From Clostridiales bacterium (GTDB taxonomy: Bacteria; Bacillota; Clostridia; Saccharofermentanales; Saccharofermentanaceae): 64,000 nucleotides of DNA. The stretch is from contig JAFZPX010000046.1 in the NCBI GenBank assembly GCA_017552455.1, positions 1 through 64,000 on the forward strand, given 5' to 3'. Each line of letters starts with the position of its first letter. The first letter of the stretch is position 1. Below the pieces are notes generated by a model, which had not been told where the DNA came from, made no database searches, and saw only the letters and a program-made list of their open reading frames with translations. The position numbers and the translations under genes were made by a program. Below are positions 22,689 through 31,826 of this stretch, in pieces.

Positions 22689-23912
22689 TTAATATCTCAT
22701 TCCGGAGATCTGCCACTCACCATCAATTCTTGTAAGGTAGATATGAGTTGTTGTAGGTACAATCTCAGGATCAGGCCACATCTGCATCTCCTGCTCGACG
22801 TAAACCTGCATATAGACTGTATCCTCATTATATGCAATGAATTCCTGTACTTCCTCATTCTGCATCGTTACTGCACCGTGTCCCGTAAAGTAACGAAGAG
22901 CAGTACTTCTGCTTATATAGTTATAAGCAAGGCTGTCCGGAGGGAAGAACGGATCAAGTGCTGTAAGGTCAGCATCCATCGAGATTACGTTAGCGAACGT
23001 TGTTGTGAAATCTATACCAAACTGTTCGAGAGTTTCTCTCTCAGGATGGTTCGATGAATAATTCGCGTTATAACGGTCGAGTTCGGCGTTATATTCAACA
23101 GGACTGTCAGCGCCGGAATAATCCTTAACTTCAACCGTAGGCTCGTAATACAGGCCGGAGATCGCGTATGTGGTGAATCCCGGGATAGAACCGCCATACG
23201 GCTCAACATACTGCAGCTCATCCTCATCTACGGGCAGCTGCTCTGTGATATAAGTATCATCAAGTTGAATACCGTTTATATAAACAGTGGAGTTTGAAGG
23301 GATTGTTATCATAGCGCCTTCAAGAGGGAGAACAGGGAAGGAGATATCAGCCAAAGCCCATACAGGGTTGCCGTATTCTTTCTGTCCTACTCTTTGCAAT
23401 GCTACAGTACCGACAACAAAGCCATCTGCTTCTATCGCGTATGTAGGCCTGTCAGCTGTGTATTCGCCGGACTCAACATATGTAAGTGTCTTTCCCTCGA
23501 TCATGGAAAGCATATACGTCTTTATCGCGTCTTCAGATTCAAACTGGGATACCGTAGGATGCTCAGGCATGTTCTGCCAGATGTATTCGATATCGTAAGA
23601 CTGGAAATGAGTGAAGATCTCATCCATTACCAGAACCGGCTGGGATGACTGATAGGATGCCTCATACTCGATGAGGAAGTTTGTAAACTTGTTATATCCG
23701 TAGAGGATCGCACCAGTCACACCTATGAGCCATACACAGAGTATCGCTACATAGACATGGAATTTCTTCTTACCGTTTTTCTTCTTTGCTTTCTGCTTAG
23801 GCCTTTCAGATGAATCACCATTAACGAAAGGTGATGATTCTGATCTGACTACAGGTGTGCTCATGCGAGCGGATTCTGAGGAGTAACTCTTATTCTGATC
23901 ATGCTTCTTCAT
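22689..23912 (-). CDS. Single-span membrane protein with large exported domain, unknown
   Basis: A protein of 407 residues. A polar, Ser- and Lys-rich cytosolic tail (about 1-55) leads into a membrane segment (about 57-76), then a long acidic, Tyr-rich exported domain. No catalytic signature is seen. The ATG at 23912 has AGGAGGTG upstream; the start lies 14 bp inside the end of the preceding phosphodiester-glycosidase gene. The two genes form an operon and probably act together at the cell envelope. Layout (cytosolic tail, one span, beta-rich exterior) is that of cell-wall associated proteins, but I recognise no family. Confidence 0.65.
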   Translation of the reverse strand: MKKHDQNKSYSSESARMSTPVVRSESSPFVNGDSSERPKQKAKKKNGKKKFHVYVAILCVWLIGVTGAILYGYNKFTNFLIEYEASYQSSQPVLVMDEIFTHFQSYDIEYIWQNMPEHPTVSQFESEDAIKTYMLSMIEGKTLTYVESGEYTADRPTYAIEADGFVVGTVALQRVGQKEYGNPVWALADISFPVLPLEGAMITIPSNSTVYINGIQLDDTYITEQLPVDEDELQYVEPYGGSIPGFTTYAISGLYYEPTVEVKDYSGADSPVEYNAELDRYNANYSSNHPERETLEQFGIDFTTTFANVISMDADLTALDPFFPPDSLAYNYISRSTALRYFTGHGAVTMQNEEVQEFIAYNEDTVYMQVYVEQEMQMWPDPEIVPTTTHIYLTRIDGEWQISGMRY

Positions 23913-25038
23913 TGGACACCTCCTCAGAAGCAGCAGATTCATTAAGAGGGAGTACTACCCACGCTGTAGGTATCGCTCTGTCTCCTCTGATGTTAGCATT
24001 ATCAACGATCTCTTCGCCGTTGTAGATCATTGACGAAGACATTCCTCCGTCAAGATTGAATGCATTAACAGCGCCGTACTCGACCATGATGTCGATAAGG
24101 TCAGCCATTGTTGCGCCCATTGATGTAGATCTTCTTCCTTCGATAGCAAGCATGAGTACAGCACCGTCTGCTCTCTGTCCGATTGCAGTACGGGGGTTAA
24201 GACCTCCGCCAACACCGCTGTAGTTAGCTGCAACACCGTTTACGATGAGCGCCGGTCCGAAAGAAACAGCATCGCGAAGACCGATACTCTCGGCATAGCT
24301 TCCGCCGAAGGTTCCTACTACAAGAATGTCATCCTGCGTGAAACCTACAGTAGGGAGGCTTGTTCTAGTCTGATAGATGGGGTTGCCGTTCTCGTCAGTA
24401 CCTGCTTCGTAGTATTCGTCAACATGATCTGCACGAAGAACGCCCTGGCTCATTACAACACCTACAGGCCAGCCGCCGATACCAAGACCGCTCTCGTCCT
24501 CATACTGGCCACCGTTGATTCCTGCGACAGCACCATACTTGTCAATAAGCTCCTGAAGCGTCATGCCGGCTCCGGAATGAGTGTAATTGTCGATCGTAGC
24601 GCAGATAACACGGGAAGGATCGTATACGATCATCATCTGTCCGTGATACATAGGGCCTGATATCTCGTGGATCTCGATTCCGTCTCCGTCAGGATCAAGG
24701 TTGGTCTCAGCCTCGATTCCTGCCTGAGCAGCAGCGGCAGCTGCGGCTTCAGCCTCGTCTCTCATAACGCTGACGAGTGCAGGGTCAGTTATCTGGTCAA
24801 ACTCGATTGTCTTATTGTTAGCCAGAATCTCATTAATCTGTTCGTCAGTAAGAACCATTCTTGCTGCGATAGGGCCTGCAGATGATTCCATAAGGGAAGT
24901 AACGAATATCTGTCTGAAATGATCTGAAGGACCGTCTACAGCTATCCTTAATCCGCCGTAAAGACCGACAAACAGGATAGCCAGCGTGGTAATCAGATAC
25001 AGGAAAAAACCGCCGATTATCTTAAGAAATGTCTTCAT
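23899..25038 (-). CDS. Membrane-anchored phosphodiester glycosidase (NAGPA domain)
   Basis: A protein of 379 residues. An N-terminal membrane segment (about 7-29) is followed by an Ala-rich region and the NAGPA/DUF2233 domain, with the typical G-I-N-G-G, N-P-R-T-A-I-G and N-L-D-G-G-M-S-S-S-M motifs in order. Human NAGPA removes GlcNAc from GlcNAc-1-phosphate diesters; bacterial members are thought to act on cell wall glycans or teichoic-acid-like polymers. The ATG at 25038 has GAGGAG before it; an upstream TTG at 25050 overlaps that site. It leads a two-gene minus-strand operon, divergent from the Ca-type ATPase gene. Confidence 0.85.
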   Translation of the reverse strand: MKTFLKIIGGFFLYLITTLAILFVGLYGGLRIAVDGPSDHFRQIFVTSLMESSAGPIAARMVLTDEQINEILANNKTIEFDQITDPALVSVMRDEAEAAAAAAAQAGIEAETNLDPDGDGIEIHEISGPMYHGQMMIVYDPSRVICATIDNYTHSGAGMTLQELIDKYGAVAGINGGQYEDESGLGIGGWPVGVVMSQGVLRADHVDEYYEAGTDENGNPIYQTRTSLPTVGFTQDDILVVGTFGGSYAESIGLRDAVSFGPALIVNGVAANYSGVGGGLNPRTAIGQRADGAVLMLAIEGRRSTSMGATMADLIDIMVEYGAVNAFNLDGGMSSSMIYNGEEIVDNANIRGDRAIPTAWVVLPLNESAASEEVSNEEA

Positions 25039-25093
25039 AATTCTCCTCAAAAAGTCAAATCTATATTATTTTTAATATTATTTTACAGAAAAC

Positions 25094-25121
25094 TTGTAAA
25101 AAACAACACGTAAATTATAAT
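25094..25121 (+). promoter_or_regulatory. Probable promoter of the P-type ATPase gene
   Basis: TTGTAA (25094-25099), a 16-bp spacer and TATAAT (25116-25121), 36 bp before the GTG start. It lies in a 118-bp AT-rich divergent intergenic region. Confidence 0.55.
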
Positions 25122-25156
25122 ATATTTCGTTGCTCATAAAATGGGAGGGGATATTT

Positions 25157-27916
25157 GTGGATAAATCATTCTCAAGAAGCACTGATGAAGTAATTAAAGA
25201 ACTTAAAACCGAACCTGCGGTTGGCCTTACGAAGCAGGAAGCTGAAGAAAGGCTTGCGAAGTTCGGTCCTAATTCGCTTGGTGAAGAGCAGAAAGTACCT
25301 CTTTGGAAGAGATTCCTTGCTCAGTTTGCCGATGCGATGGTAATTATCCTGATCGCGGCAGCTATTCTGTCTGCGTTTATGGCAATCAAGAATAATGAGG
25401 GCTTAGAAGGCTGGATCGATGTATTTGTAATCCTCGCCATCGTTATCCTTAATGCGATCCTCGGCGTTTATCAGGAAGGTAAGGCTGACCAGGCTTTGGC
25501 AGCTTTGAAGAAGATGAGTTCACCTCAGACTAAGGTCGTAAGAGACGGTGAAGTCGTAATGGTAGATTCTGAGAATATCGTAGAGGGTGATATCATCTCG
25601 ATCGATGCCGGAGATGCTATCTCCGCTGATATCAGACTTCTTTCTTCCAATTCTCTTAAGGCAGAGGAGGCTTCACTTACAGGTGAGTCTGTAGCTGTTG
25701 ATAAGGACGCAGATCTGATCCTCGGTGAGGATTGTTCTCTCGGTGACCGTAAGAACATGCTGTTCATGGGCACTTCCGTTACATATGGAAGAGCAACAGG
25801 TGTTGTAGTAGGAACGGGAAAGAATACTGAGCTTGGTAAGATCGCCAATAAGCTTTCGAATATGGAAGATGAGGTTACACCTCTGCAGAAGAACCTCAAT
25901 CACTTGGGTAAGATCCTGGCAGTTGTATGCATCATCGTATGTATCATTGTATTCGTAGTGGATGTTTTCGTTCAGAAGGAGACAGTAGCGGAAGCACTTA
26001 TGACAGCTGTATCCCTTGCTGTTGCTGCTATACCTGAAGGTCTTGCTGCCGTAGTTACTATCGTACTTTCCATAGGTATGACGAAGATGGCGGAGAACAA
26101 TGCTATCGTAAAGAGACTTCTGGCTGTAGAGACGCTCGGCTGCGTAGATGTTATCTGCTCTGATAAGACAGGTACACTTACACAGAATCAGATGACGGTT
26201 AAGGTTCTCTACGACGGTGAGAGAATTGTTGACGTTGACGGTAACGGATATGCTCCTGAAGGAAAGCTTCGTAACAAGGATGATTCCGAAGTAAAGCCTG
26301 AAGGCAAGATCGAGACTTTGATCAGGGCTGCAGTTCTTTGTAACGATGCAAGTATCGTTAAGAACGAGTCCGGTGAATACACATGTATCGGTGATCCTAC
26401 TGAAGGTGCTCTTACAACGCTCGGCATGAAGACGGGTATGGAGCGCGTTAAGACAATGGATAAGTTTCAAAGAATCACGGAGCTTCCGTTCGATTCTGAC
26501 AGAAAGATGATGACCACCTACCATACAGGTGTTCAGGAGGGAAAGCTCGTTTCTTATACAAAGGGCGGTCCCGATATCGTTATCAGCAGGTGTGCTTTCT
26601 ATGAGACTTCTGACGGTCCTGTCCCTATGACAGACGAGATCAGAAAGAAGATCGAGAAGCAGAATCACGACTTTGCATGCCAGGCTATCAGAGTTCTTGC
26701 ATTCGCATACAGAGTTCACAACAAGGGAACTACAGCTGATTTTGATCATGAGAAAGACATGATTTTCATCGGTCTTGTCGGTATGATCGACCCTGAACGT
26801 AAAGAGGCTAAGGATGCTATCGCTGTATGTAAGGAAGCAGGCATCAGAACCGTTATGATCACGGGCGACTATAAGGATTCAGCTGTTGCAATCGCTAATA
26901 ACCTTGAGATGATGAGTGAGGACTCCATGGCCTTGTCAGGTTCCGAGCTCGACAAGATCTCCGACGAGGAGCTCCTCAAGGCTTGTGAGAATACAAATGT
27001 ATATGCAAGAGTTTCACCTGAGCATAAGGTTCGTATTGTAACTGCATTGAAGAAGAACGATCACATCGCTTCTATGACAGGTGACGGTGTTAACGACGCC
27101 ATGGCATTGAAGTCCGCTGATATCGGCGTTGCAATGGGTATCACAGGTACTGACGTTGCTAAGAATTCCGCTGATATGATCCTCATGGATGACAACTTCG
27201 CGACTATCGTAAAGGCAGTCGAGGAGGGAAGAATAATCTACTCGAACATCAGAAAGTTCGTTGGTTTCCTTCTGTCCTGTAACGTAGGTGAGATCCTTGT
27301 TATCTTCCTGCTGTCGCTTATACCTAACACTTTCATTCCGGGTATCGCGGCTCCTCTTACAGCAATTCAGCTTTTGTGGCTCAATCTCGTTACGGATTCA
27401 TTCCCGGCTCTTGCCCTCGGTCGCGAAAAGGGTGAGCCCGGCATCATGAAGCTTCCTCCCAGACCTAAGGGAGAGCCTATCATCAACAAGAGCATGCTTG
27501 TGCAGATCTTCGTTCAGGCTACAGCTATCTTTGCCTGCGTTGCAGCTGCATTCCTCATTCCTCTTACAAGAAACAACGGTTTCTTCTTCTCCACGGATAT
27601 TGTGGCTCTTACAGGTGCAAGAACGGTTGCTTTCGCCACTTTGATCCTCGCTGAGCTGCTTCGTGCTTTCGCAGCAAGATCTGAGAGAATGTCGGTATTT
27701 AAGCTCGGACTGTTTACAAACAAGATGATGAATACGGCTGTAGCGGTTTCACTTGTAATGCTTCTGGCTGTTATTTATATTCCGGGAGTAAACAAGATAT
27801 TTGATAATATCGCATTGAATCCGTCCGCATGGCTTGTTATCGTGCCTTTGTCTCTCGTGCCTTTCACGGTAAGTGAGGTATTCAAGGCAATAAAGGCTAA
27901 AGTAACTGCAAAATAA
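25157..27916 (+). CDS. P2-type (SERCA/PMR1-like) calcium-transporting ATPase
   Basis: A protein of 919 residues with a GTG start and GGGAGGGG seven bases upstream. Domains in order: cation-ATPase N-terminus, four N-terminal membrane spans, actuator domain with T-G-E-S, the P-E-G-L ion-site segment, the phosphorylation site D-K-T-G-T-L-T near residue 335, the nucleotide domain with K-G-G-P, the hinge M-T-G-D-G-V-N-D, and six C-terminal spans with the N-x-x-x-D ion-binding pattern (N-L-V-T-D). These are the marks of Ca2+ or Ca2+/Mn2+ pumps that export the ion. No regulator lies next to it. Confidence 0.93.
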   Translation: MDKSFSRSTDEVIKELKTEPAVGLTKQEAEERLAKFGPNSLGEEQKVPLWKRFLAQFADAMVIILIAAAILSAFMAIKNNEGLEGWIDVFVILAIVILNAILGVYQEGKADQALAALKKMSSPQTKVVRDGEVVMVDSENIVEGDIISIDAGDAISADIRLLSSNSLKAEEASLTGESVAVDKDADLILGEDCSLGDRKNMLFMGTSVTYGRATGVVVGTGKNTELGKIANKLSNMEDEVTPLQKNLNHLGKILAVVCIIVCIIVFVVDVFVQKETVAEALMTAVSLAVAAIPEGLAAVVTIVLSIGMTKMAENNAIVKRLLAVETLGCVDVICSDKTGTLTQNQMTVKVLYDGERIVDVDGNGYAPEGKLRNKDDSEVKPEGKIETLIRAAVLCNDASIVKNESGEYTCIGDPTEGALTTLGMKTGMERVKTMDKFQRITELPFDSDRKMMTTYHTGVQEGKLVSYTKGGPDIVISRCAFYETSDGPVPMTDEIRKKIEKQNHDFACQAIRVLAFAYRVHNKGTTADFDHEKDMIFIGLVGMIDPERKEAKDAIAVCKEAGIRTVMITGDYKDSAVAIANNLEMMSEDSMALSGSELDKISDEELLKACENTNVYARVSPEHKVRIVTALKKNDHIASMTGDGVNDAMALKSADIGVAMGITGTDVAKNSADMILMDDNFATIVKAVEEGRIIYSNIRKFVGFLLSCNVGEILVIFLLSLIPNTFIPGIAAPLTAIQLLWLNLVTDSFPALALGREKGEPGIMKLPPRPKGEPIINKSMLVQIFVQATAIFACVAAAFLIPLTRNNGFFFSTDIVALTGARTVAFATLILAELLRAFAARSERMSVFKLGLFTNKMMNTAVAVSLVMLLAVIYIPGVNKIFDNIALNPSAWLVIVPLSLVPFTVSEVFKAIKAKVTAK

Positions 27917-27918
27917 GG

Positions 27919-27948
27919 TTTGCACATTAATTATACGTATGATATTAT
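27919..27948 (+). promoter_or_regulatory. Possible secG promoter
   Basis: TTGCAC (27919-27924), an 18-bp spacer and TATTAT (27943-27948), 32 bp before the secG ATG. Confidence 0.45.
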
Positions 27949-27979
27949 CTTACGGCTGAAAGTATAAGGAGGCTTATAA

Positions 27980-28231
27980 ATGAGCGCACTTGACGTTATT
28001 TTATCTATACTTGATATAGTGTTGGGATTAACAATGGTTATTCTTTTCCTCGTTCAGGAAGGTAATGACCAGGGTATGGGTGCCATCACAGGTGCTTCCA
28101 ACGACTCTTATTACAGCAAGTCAAAGGGTCAGACACTTGAGGAGAGACTGAAGCAGGCAACTAAGGTTGTAGCTGTTCTGTTCGCTTTCATGTCTATTGT
28201 TTTGTACATTGCAGTAACAAAGGGTTTCTGA
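27980..28231 (+). CDS. secG: Preprotein translocase subunit SecG
   Basis: A protein of 83 residues with two membrane segments (about 5-23 and 58-78) and the conserved linker F-L-V-Q-E-G-N-D-Q-G-M-G-A-I-T-G between them. It joins SecY and SecE in the translocon. AAGGAGG precedes the ATG. A terminator follows, then rnr, the usual secG-rnr order of Firmicutes. Confidence 0.93.
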   Translation: MSALDVILSILDIVLGLTMVILFLVQEGNDQGMGAITGASNDSYYSKSKGQTLEERLKQATKVVAVLFAFMSIVLYIAVTKGF

Positions 28232-28254
28232 TAAAGGTTACAATTTGATCGAAG

Positions 28255-28288
28255 TGCGGCTGTACCGTATGGTACGGCCGTCTTTTTT
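28255..28288 (+). terminator. Terminator after secG
   Basis: A stem GCGGCTGTACC / GGTACGGCCGT with a GTAT loop, then TCTTTTTT. The extended -10 box of rnr starts in its T-run. Confidence 0.85.
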
Positions 28289-28296
28289 GTTATAAT
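28288..28296 (+). promoter_or_regulatory. Extended -10 promoter of rnr
   Basis: TGTTATAAT matches the extended -10 consensus TGnTATAAT. No -35 box is evident. The rnr ATG is at 28329 with ACGGAGG upstream. Confidence 0.6.
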
Positions 28297-28328
28297 TTTT
28301 GAGTAAGGGATAAACGGAGGAATTATTA

Positions 28329-30290
28329 ATGGCATGGGGTAAGAAGAGCAGTTATGCTTTGAATATGAGCCTGAAACAGCAGGCGAGAAGAGCTGCAGCA
28401 GAAGGCGTTAGCAGCGAAGCCCCGAAGAATTTTGCTGATTTGGCTCCCAGAGGACCTTTGCAGGTTAAGAATCAGGTGATTGGCCGCCTTGTCCAGAACG
28501 GTGAGGGCGGAGATGTTTATCCCGATCAGGCTTTCAGAGAGACTAACTTCGGCGTTATTCATATTGATAAGAACAACCTTAACGGTGCTCCGTTCAAGAT
28601 GACGGTAGTCTGTGAGGTCTTAAATCCCGACAATACGAACAAGGATTTCCGCGGTAAGATCGTTGAAGTTCTTGGCGATATGGGCAATAACGATGTAAGA
28701 ATGCTGTCTGTATTAAGGCAGTACGGATTGTCGCAGACTTTCCCTGATCAGGTTAATGATGAGATAAAGGATCTTCCTGTTAATCCTGAACCTCAGATGA
28801 TCGATGAGCAGATAGAGCTTGGAAGAAGGGACCTTCGTGACCTTCTGACCATAACAATCGACGGTGAGGATGCCAAGGATCTTGATGATGCCATCTCGAT
28901 CAAGAAACTTCAGAACGGTAATTACAAGTTATATGTTCATATAGCCGATGTCTCGAATTATGTAAGAGAGAATACGGCTCTTGATGATGAAGCCAGACTT
29001 CGCGGTACTTCAGTTTATCTTGTCGACAGAGTCATTCCGATGCTTCCGCCTAAGCTGTCTAACGGCCTTTGCAGCCTTAATCCTAATGTTGACCGCCTCA
29101 CTATGACAGCTGAGATGTATGTCGGTCCTGACGGTATTACTTATGACGGTGATGTATATGAGAGTGTCATCAGATCTGACAGGAGAATGAGTTATAACGA
29201 GGTTTACCGCATTCTCACTGAAGAGAAAGAATCCGATGAAGAAGAGTACGGCGATATCGTGCCGATGCTCTATGAGATGAAGATCCTTGCGGAAACCCTG
29301 AAGAGAATGAGAGACGGCAGGGGAGCTATTAACTTTGATTTCCCTGAGACGGATGTCATCCTTGATAATGACGGTAATCCCACTGAGATAATGGCTCATC
29401 CTATCACATTCGCGAACGGTATCATCGAACAGTTTATGATCTGTGCCAATGAGTTCGTGGCGGAGAAGTTCTGCAGAATGAACTGGCCCTTCGTTTACAG
29501 AATTCACGAGGATCCGGATCCTATTAAACTTGCCAGATTTACACGTATCGCGAGATCGTTCGGTGCTTCAGGCAAGCTGTCTGGTAATGTAAGCCCTATG
29601 GATATCGTTATCTTCATGGACGGAGTAAGTGACGATACGGCTAAGCCCATGCTCGATCAGGTGCTCTTAAGATCCATGGCAAAGGCTTGTTACAGCGAGA
29701 GAAACCTCGGTCACTTCGGCCTTGCATCCCAGTATTATTGCCATTTCACGAGCCCTATCAGAAGATACCCCGATCTTTATATACACAGGATAATCAAGAG
29801 TTACCTTCACAGAGAAGAAAAGAAAAAACACTTTGGCGGTCTTGTTGCCGCTGTGGCTGATCACAGTTCTGATATGGAGCGTAACAGCGTTGATGCGGAA
29901 AGAGCATCGAAGAATATCAAGATCTGTGAGTATATGAGCAAGCATCTCGGAGAGCATTACGAGGGATTGATAACTTCGATCATCCCGTCAGGTATTTTTG
30001 TTATGCTCGACAGCACGGCCGAGGGATTTGTTCCCTTCAGAACCATGTCCGATCACTACATTTTTGATGAGCGTATGTACCGCGCTATCGGTGCAAGAGG
30101 CGGCATGAAGCTTACCATCGGAATGAAGGTGAAGGTGGTCGTAGCTGCTGTCGACATGGATGCAGCCAAGATAGACTTCGCTTTCGAGGAGGGCTTCGAG
30201 AGAGGAAACTCTAAGAACTCCAATAAAAATGCCGGGGATAAAGGTCCCGGCAGAAGAAAGATCAAGAGAAATCGTAAGGGAAGACGCTGA
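28329..30290 (+). CDS. rnr: Ribonuclease R-like exoribonuclease (RNB family)
   Basis: A protein of 653 residues. Cold-shock-like domains are followed by the RNB catalytic domain (about 175-510): D-G-E-D-A-K-D-L-D-D-A-I-S with the Mg2+-binding aspartates, and Y-C-H-F-T-S-P-I-R-R-Y-P-D-L. An S1 RNA-binding domain (about 545-620) and a short basic tail R-R-K-I-K-R-N-R-K-G-R-R end the protein. It is somewhat shorter than typical RNase R; the N-terminal helix-turn-helix is reduced. It degrades structured RNA 3' to 5'. smpB, which often follows, is not present here. Confidence 0.92.
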   Translation: MAWGKKSSYALNMSLKQQARRAAAEGVSSEAPKNFADLAPRGPLQVKNQVIGRLVQNGEGGDVYPDQAFRETNFGVIHIDKNNLNGAPFKMTVVCEVLNPDNTNKDFRGKIVEVLGDMGNNDVRMLSVLRQYGLSQTFPDQVNDEIKDLPVNPEPQMIDEQIELGRRDLRDLLTITIDGEDAKDLDDAISIKKLQNGNYKLYVHIADVSNYVRENTALDDEARLRGTSVYLVDRVIPMLPPKLSNGLCSLNPNVDRLTMTAEMYVGPDGITYDGDVYESVIRSDRRMSYNEVYRILTEEKESDEEEYGDIVPMLYEMKILAETLKRMRDGRGAINFDFPETDVILDNDGNPTEIMAHPITFANGIIEQFMICANEFVAEKFCRMNWPFVYRIHEDPDPIKLARFTRIARSFGASGKLSGNVSPMDIVIFMDGVSDDTAKPMLDQVLLRSMAKACYSERNLGHFGLASQYYCHFTSPIRRYPDLYIHRIIKSYLHREEKKKHFGGLVAAVADHSSDMERNSVDAERASKNIKICEYMSKHLGEHYEGLITSIIPSGIFVMLDSTAEGFVPFRTMSDHYIFDERMYRAIGARGGMKLTIGMKVKVVVAAVDMDAAKIDFAFEEGFERGNSKNSNKNAGDKGPGRRKIKRNRKGRR

Positions 30291-30303
30291 GCTTCCCTTT
30301 TTA
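30277..30303 (+). terminator. Terminator of rnr, overlapping its last codons
   Basis: AAGGGAAG (30277-30284) pairs with CTTCCCTT (30293-30300) across an 8-nt loop and runs into TTTTT. The upstream arm codes for the last residues of RNase R. Confidence 0.75.
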
Positions 30304-30304
30304 A

Positions 30305-30535
30305 TTACTTAACGATGAATGCGTCGATTGCCTTAAGGAAGTCATCGCAGTCATCAGAAAAAATCTGGCACTCGAGCTTCTCGGAAGGAACGATACTGAA
30401 GATGCCCATGAGGCTCTTAGCGTCTACATTGTATCTTCCTGATATGAGATCGATGTCGTAGCTGCAGTAATTAGCTGCCGTAACAAAGTCCTTTACATCG
30501 TTGATGGTCATAAGTCTTACATTAATCTTCTTCAT
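30305..30535 (-). CDS. HPr-like protein lacking the phosphorylated histidine
   Basis: A protein of 76 residues with the HPr fold pattern: an amphipathic start I-N-V-R-L, a helix F-V-T-A-A near residue 17, the central D-A-K-S-L-M-G-I segment with a serine at the position of Ser46, and a C-terminal D-F-L-K-A-I-D-A-F helix. The G-L-H-A-R-P active site is absent and no histidine occurs at all, so PTS phosphotransfer is ruled out. AAGGAGG precedes the ATG, which overlaps the glycosyltransferase end by 14 bp. It may be regulatory. Confidence 0.7.
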   Translation of the reverse strand: MKKINVRLMTINDVKDFVTAANYCSYDIDLISGRYNVDAKSLMGIFSIVPSEKLECQIFSDDCDDFLKAIDAFIVK

Positions 30536-31721
30536 TTGAAACCTCCTTGAAGAAACTTGTGAATTTGTTAGTTATAACATCCCAAGTGAAACGCTCAAGC
30601 ACATAATCTCTTCCTGTCTTGCCCATGGTATCGGCAGTCTCAGGGTTCTCGATATAGTACTTAACCGCACCCTCGAAGTCATAGAAATCTTTGAAATACA
30701 GTCCGGAGTTGGACTCCTGCGCGAAAGCACAGGTTACATCGCAGTTCTCGTGAACGAGTACAGGCCTTCCGCAAAGCCAGCTCTCCATGATAACTATCGA
30801 GAAACTCTCGTGCGTAGAAGGCTGGCACATACAAAGGGAAGCGGCACAAGCATCGTACTTGTCTGCTCTGTCTACAAATCCCAGGTCAATGATCTGTGAA
30901 GCGTAGTCCTTAGGAATCTCGATGTCTCCACCGCCTATGAGTATGAGCTTTAAGCTGTCACAGGAAGGGTTACGTTTCTTGAACTCGCAGAAATACTGAA
31001 TGAGGATATCAACATTCTTTCCTGCATCCTTGCGTCCTGCATAGAGAATGAAAGGATCGTTGATTTTGTACTTCTCTCTGAATCTTGATGCTACCGGATC
31101 AAAATCAGAATCTACGCCGGCTCCGAGTACAGCCTGCTTAACGGAAGAAAGGTCATAAAGCTCGTTAGCAAGCTTCATCTCAGGCGTCGACAGGTAGATC
31201 ATGCCGGCAAGCTTGCTGAATACATCATTCCAAAGCGTCATGTGAGCATAAGCTTCTTCGTGCAGGCAGGGGATGAGAACAGACTTCTCAGGAGCTGCCT
31301 TTATGCCGTAGTAAGCAGTGCCGAACATATACGGAATATGAACGAAGAGTGCGTAATCGTCTTTATGCTCTTCGATATACTCATAAAGCTTTGGAGAATT
31401 AACCATCTCCTGCATAAAGATCTGCTCTTCCTCGGGTGAGACGGGAGAACCCTTGATAAACTTGAGATTAACCTGATCAAAAGCCGCAGTATCTCTCTTA
31501 CGGGCAGGGAAGCGGATGACTTTAATGCCGCCTTCGTCTGCTTCGCCCGGCTTATAGAAGTTAACAGACCAGTCTGAAGAGAACTCTTTGACGCATGTTG
31601 TCAGTATCTCAAGTTCAACCCCGGAAGCTGCAAGATGCTTAGCGATACCGCGCAGTTCAGTCTCTGCGCCGCCTCTGACTTTGTCGCTGTACCAGGGGAT
31701 AACAAAACCTATCTTTTTCAT
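30522..31721 (-). CDS. Glycosyltransferase family 4 protein
   Basis: A protein of 399 residues, a GT-B retaining enzyme. The N-terminal R-G-G-A-E-T-E-L resembles the family's G-G-x-E start, the central Y-A-G-R-K-D-A-G-K-N begins the donor domain, and H-E-S-F-S-I-V-I-M-E-S-W is the E-x7-E motif that binds the nucleotide-sugar. The acceptor is unknown. The ATG at 31721 is preceded at six bases by a TATAAT box and by no ribosome binding site, so the mRNA looks leaderless; an upstream in-frame TTG at 31757 overlaps the -35 box. The HPr-like gene follows in the same unit. Confidence 0.88.
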   Translation of the reverse strand: MKKIGFVIPWYSDKVRGGAETELRGIAKHLAASGVELEILTTCVKEFSSDWSVNFYKPGEADEGGIKVIRFPARKRDTAAFDQVNLKFIKGSPVSPEEEQIFMQEMVNSPKLYEYIEEHKDDYALFVHIPYMFGTAYYGIKAAPEKSVLIPCLHEEAYAHMTLWNDVFSKLAGMIYLSTPEMKLANELYDLSSVKQAVLGAGVDSDFDPVASRFREKYKINDPFILYAGRKDAGKNVDILIQYFCEFKKRNPSCDSLKLILIGGGDIEIPKDYASQIIDLGFVDRADKYDACAASLCMCQPSTHESFSIVIMESWLCGRPVLVHENCDVTCAFAQESNSGLYFKDFYDFEGAVKYYIENPETADTMGKTGRDYVLERFTWDVITNKFTSFFKEVSNEED

Positions 31722-31727
31722 GGCGCT

Positions 31728-31757
31728 ATTATAATAAAATATAGTGTTGTTTGACAA
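31728..31757 (-). promoter_or_regulatory. Minus-strand promoter of the glycosyltransferase, leaderless
   Basis: On the minus strand TTGTCA (31757-31752), an 18-bp spacer and TATAAT (31733-31728), six bases before the ATG at 31721. The -35 box overlaps, on the other strand, the -35 box of aspS. Confidence 0.7.
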
Positions 31758-31779
31758 CCCGAGTGTTATGTAATAACAT
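31751..31779 (+). promoter_or_regulatory. Plus-strand promoter of aspS
   Basis: TTGACA (31751-31756), a 17-bp spacer and TAACAT (31774-31779), about 47 bp before the aspS start. Its -35 box and that of the opposite promoter share the sequence TTGACAA. Confidence 0.65.
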
Positions 31780-31826
31780 CTTCGAGTATTTTTCTTAATA
31801 TAAAAAGTCTAATGGGGTTATTTACT

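Noticed and set aside
25673-26749. A 358-residue open frame on the minus strand inside the P-type ATPase gene
   Set aside because: It lies wholly opposite a gene with all P-ATPase motifs, has no ribosome binding site or recognisable domain, and its composition fits a frame shadow.
31758-31826. T-box riboswitch before aspS (also looked for before metG)
   Set aside because: The leaders are under 60 nt, far too short for a T-box, with no specifier stem or TGGN sequence.
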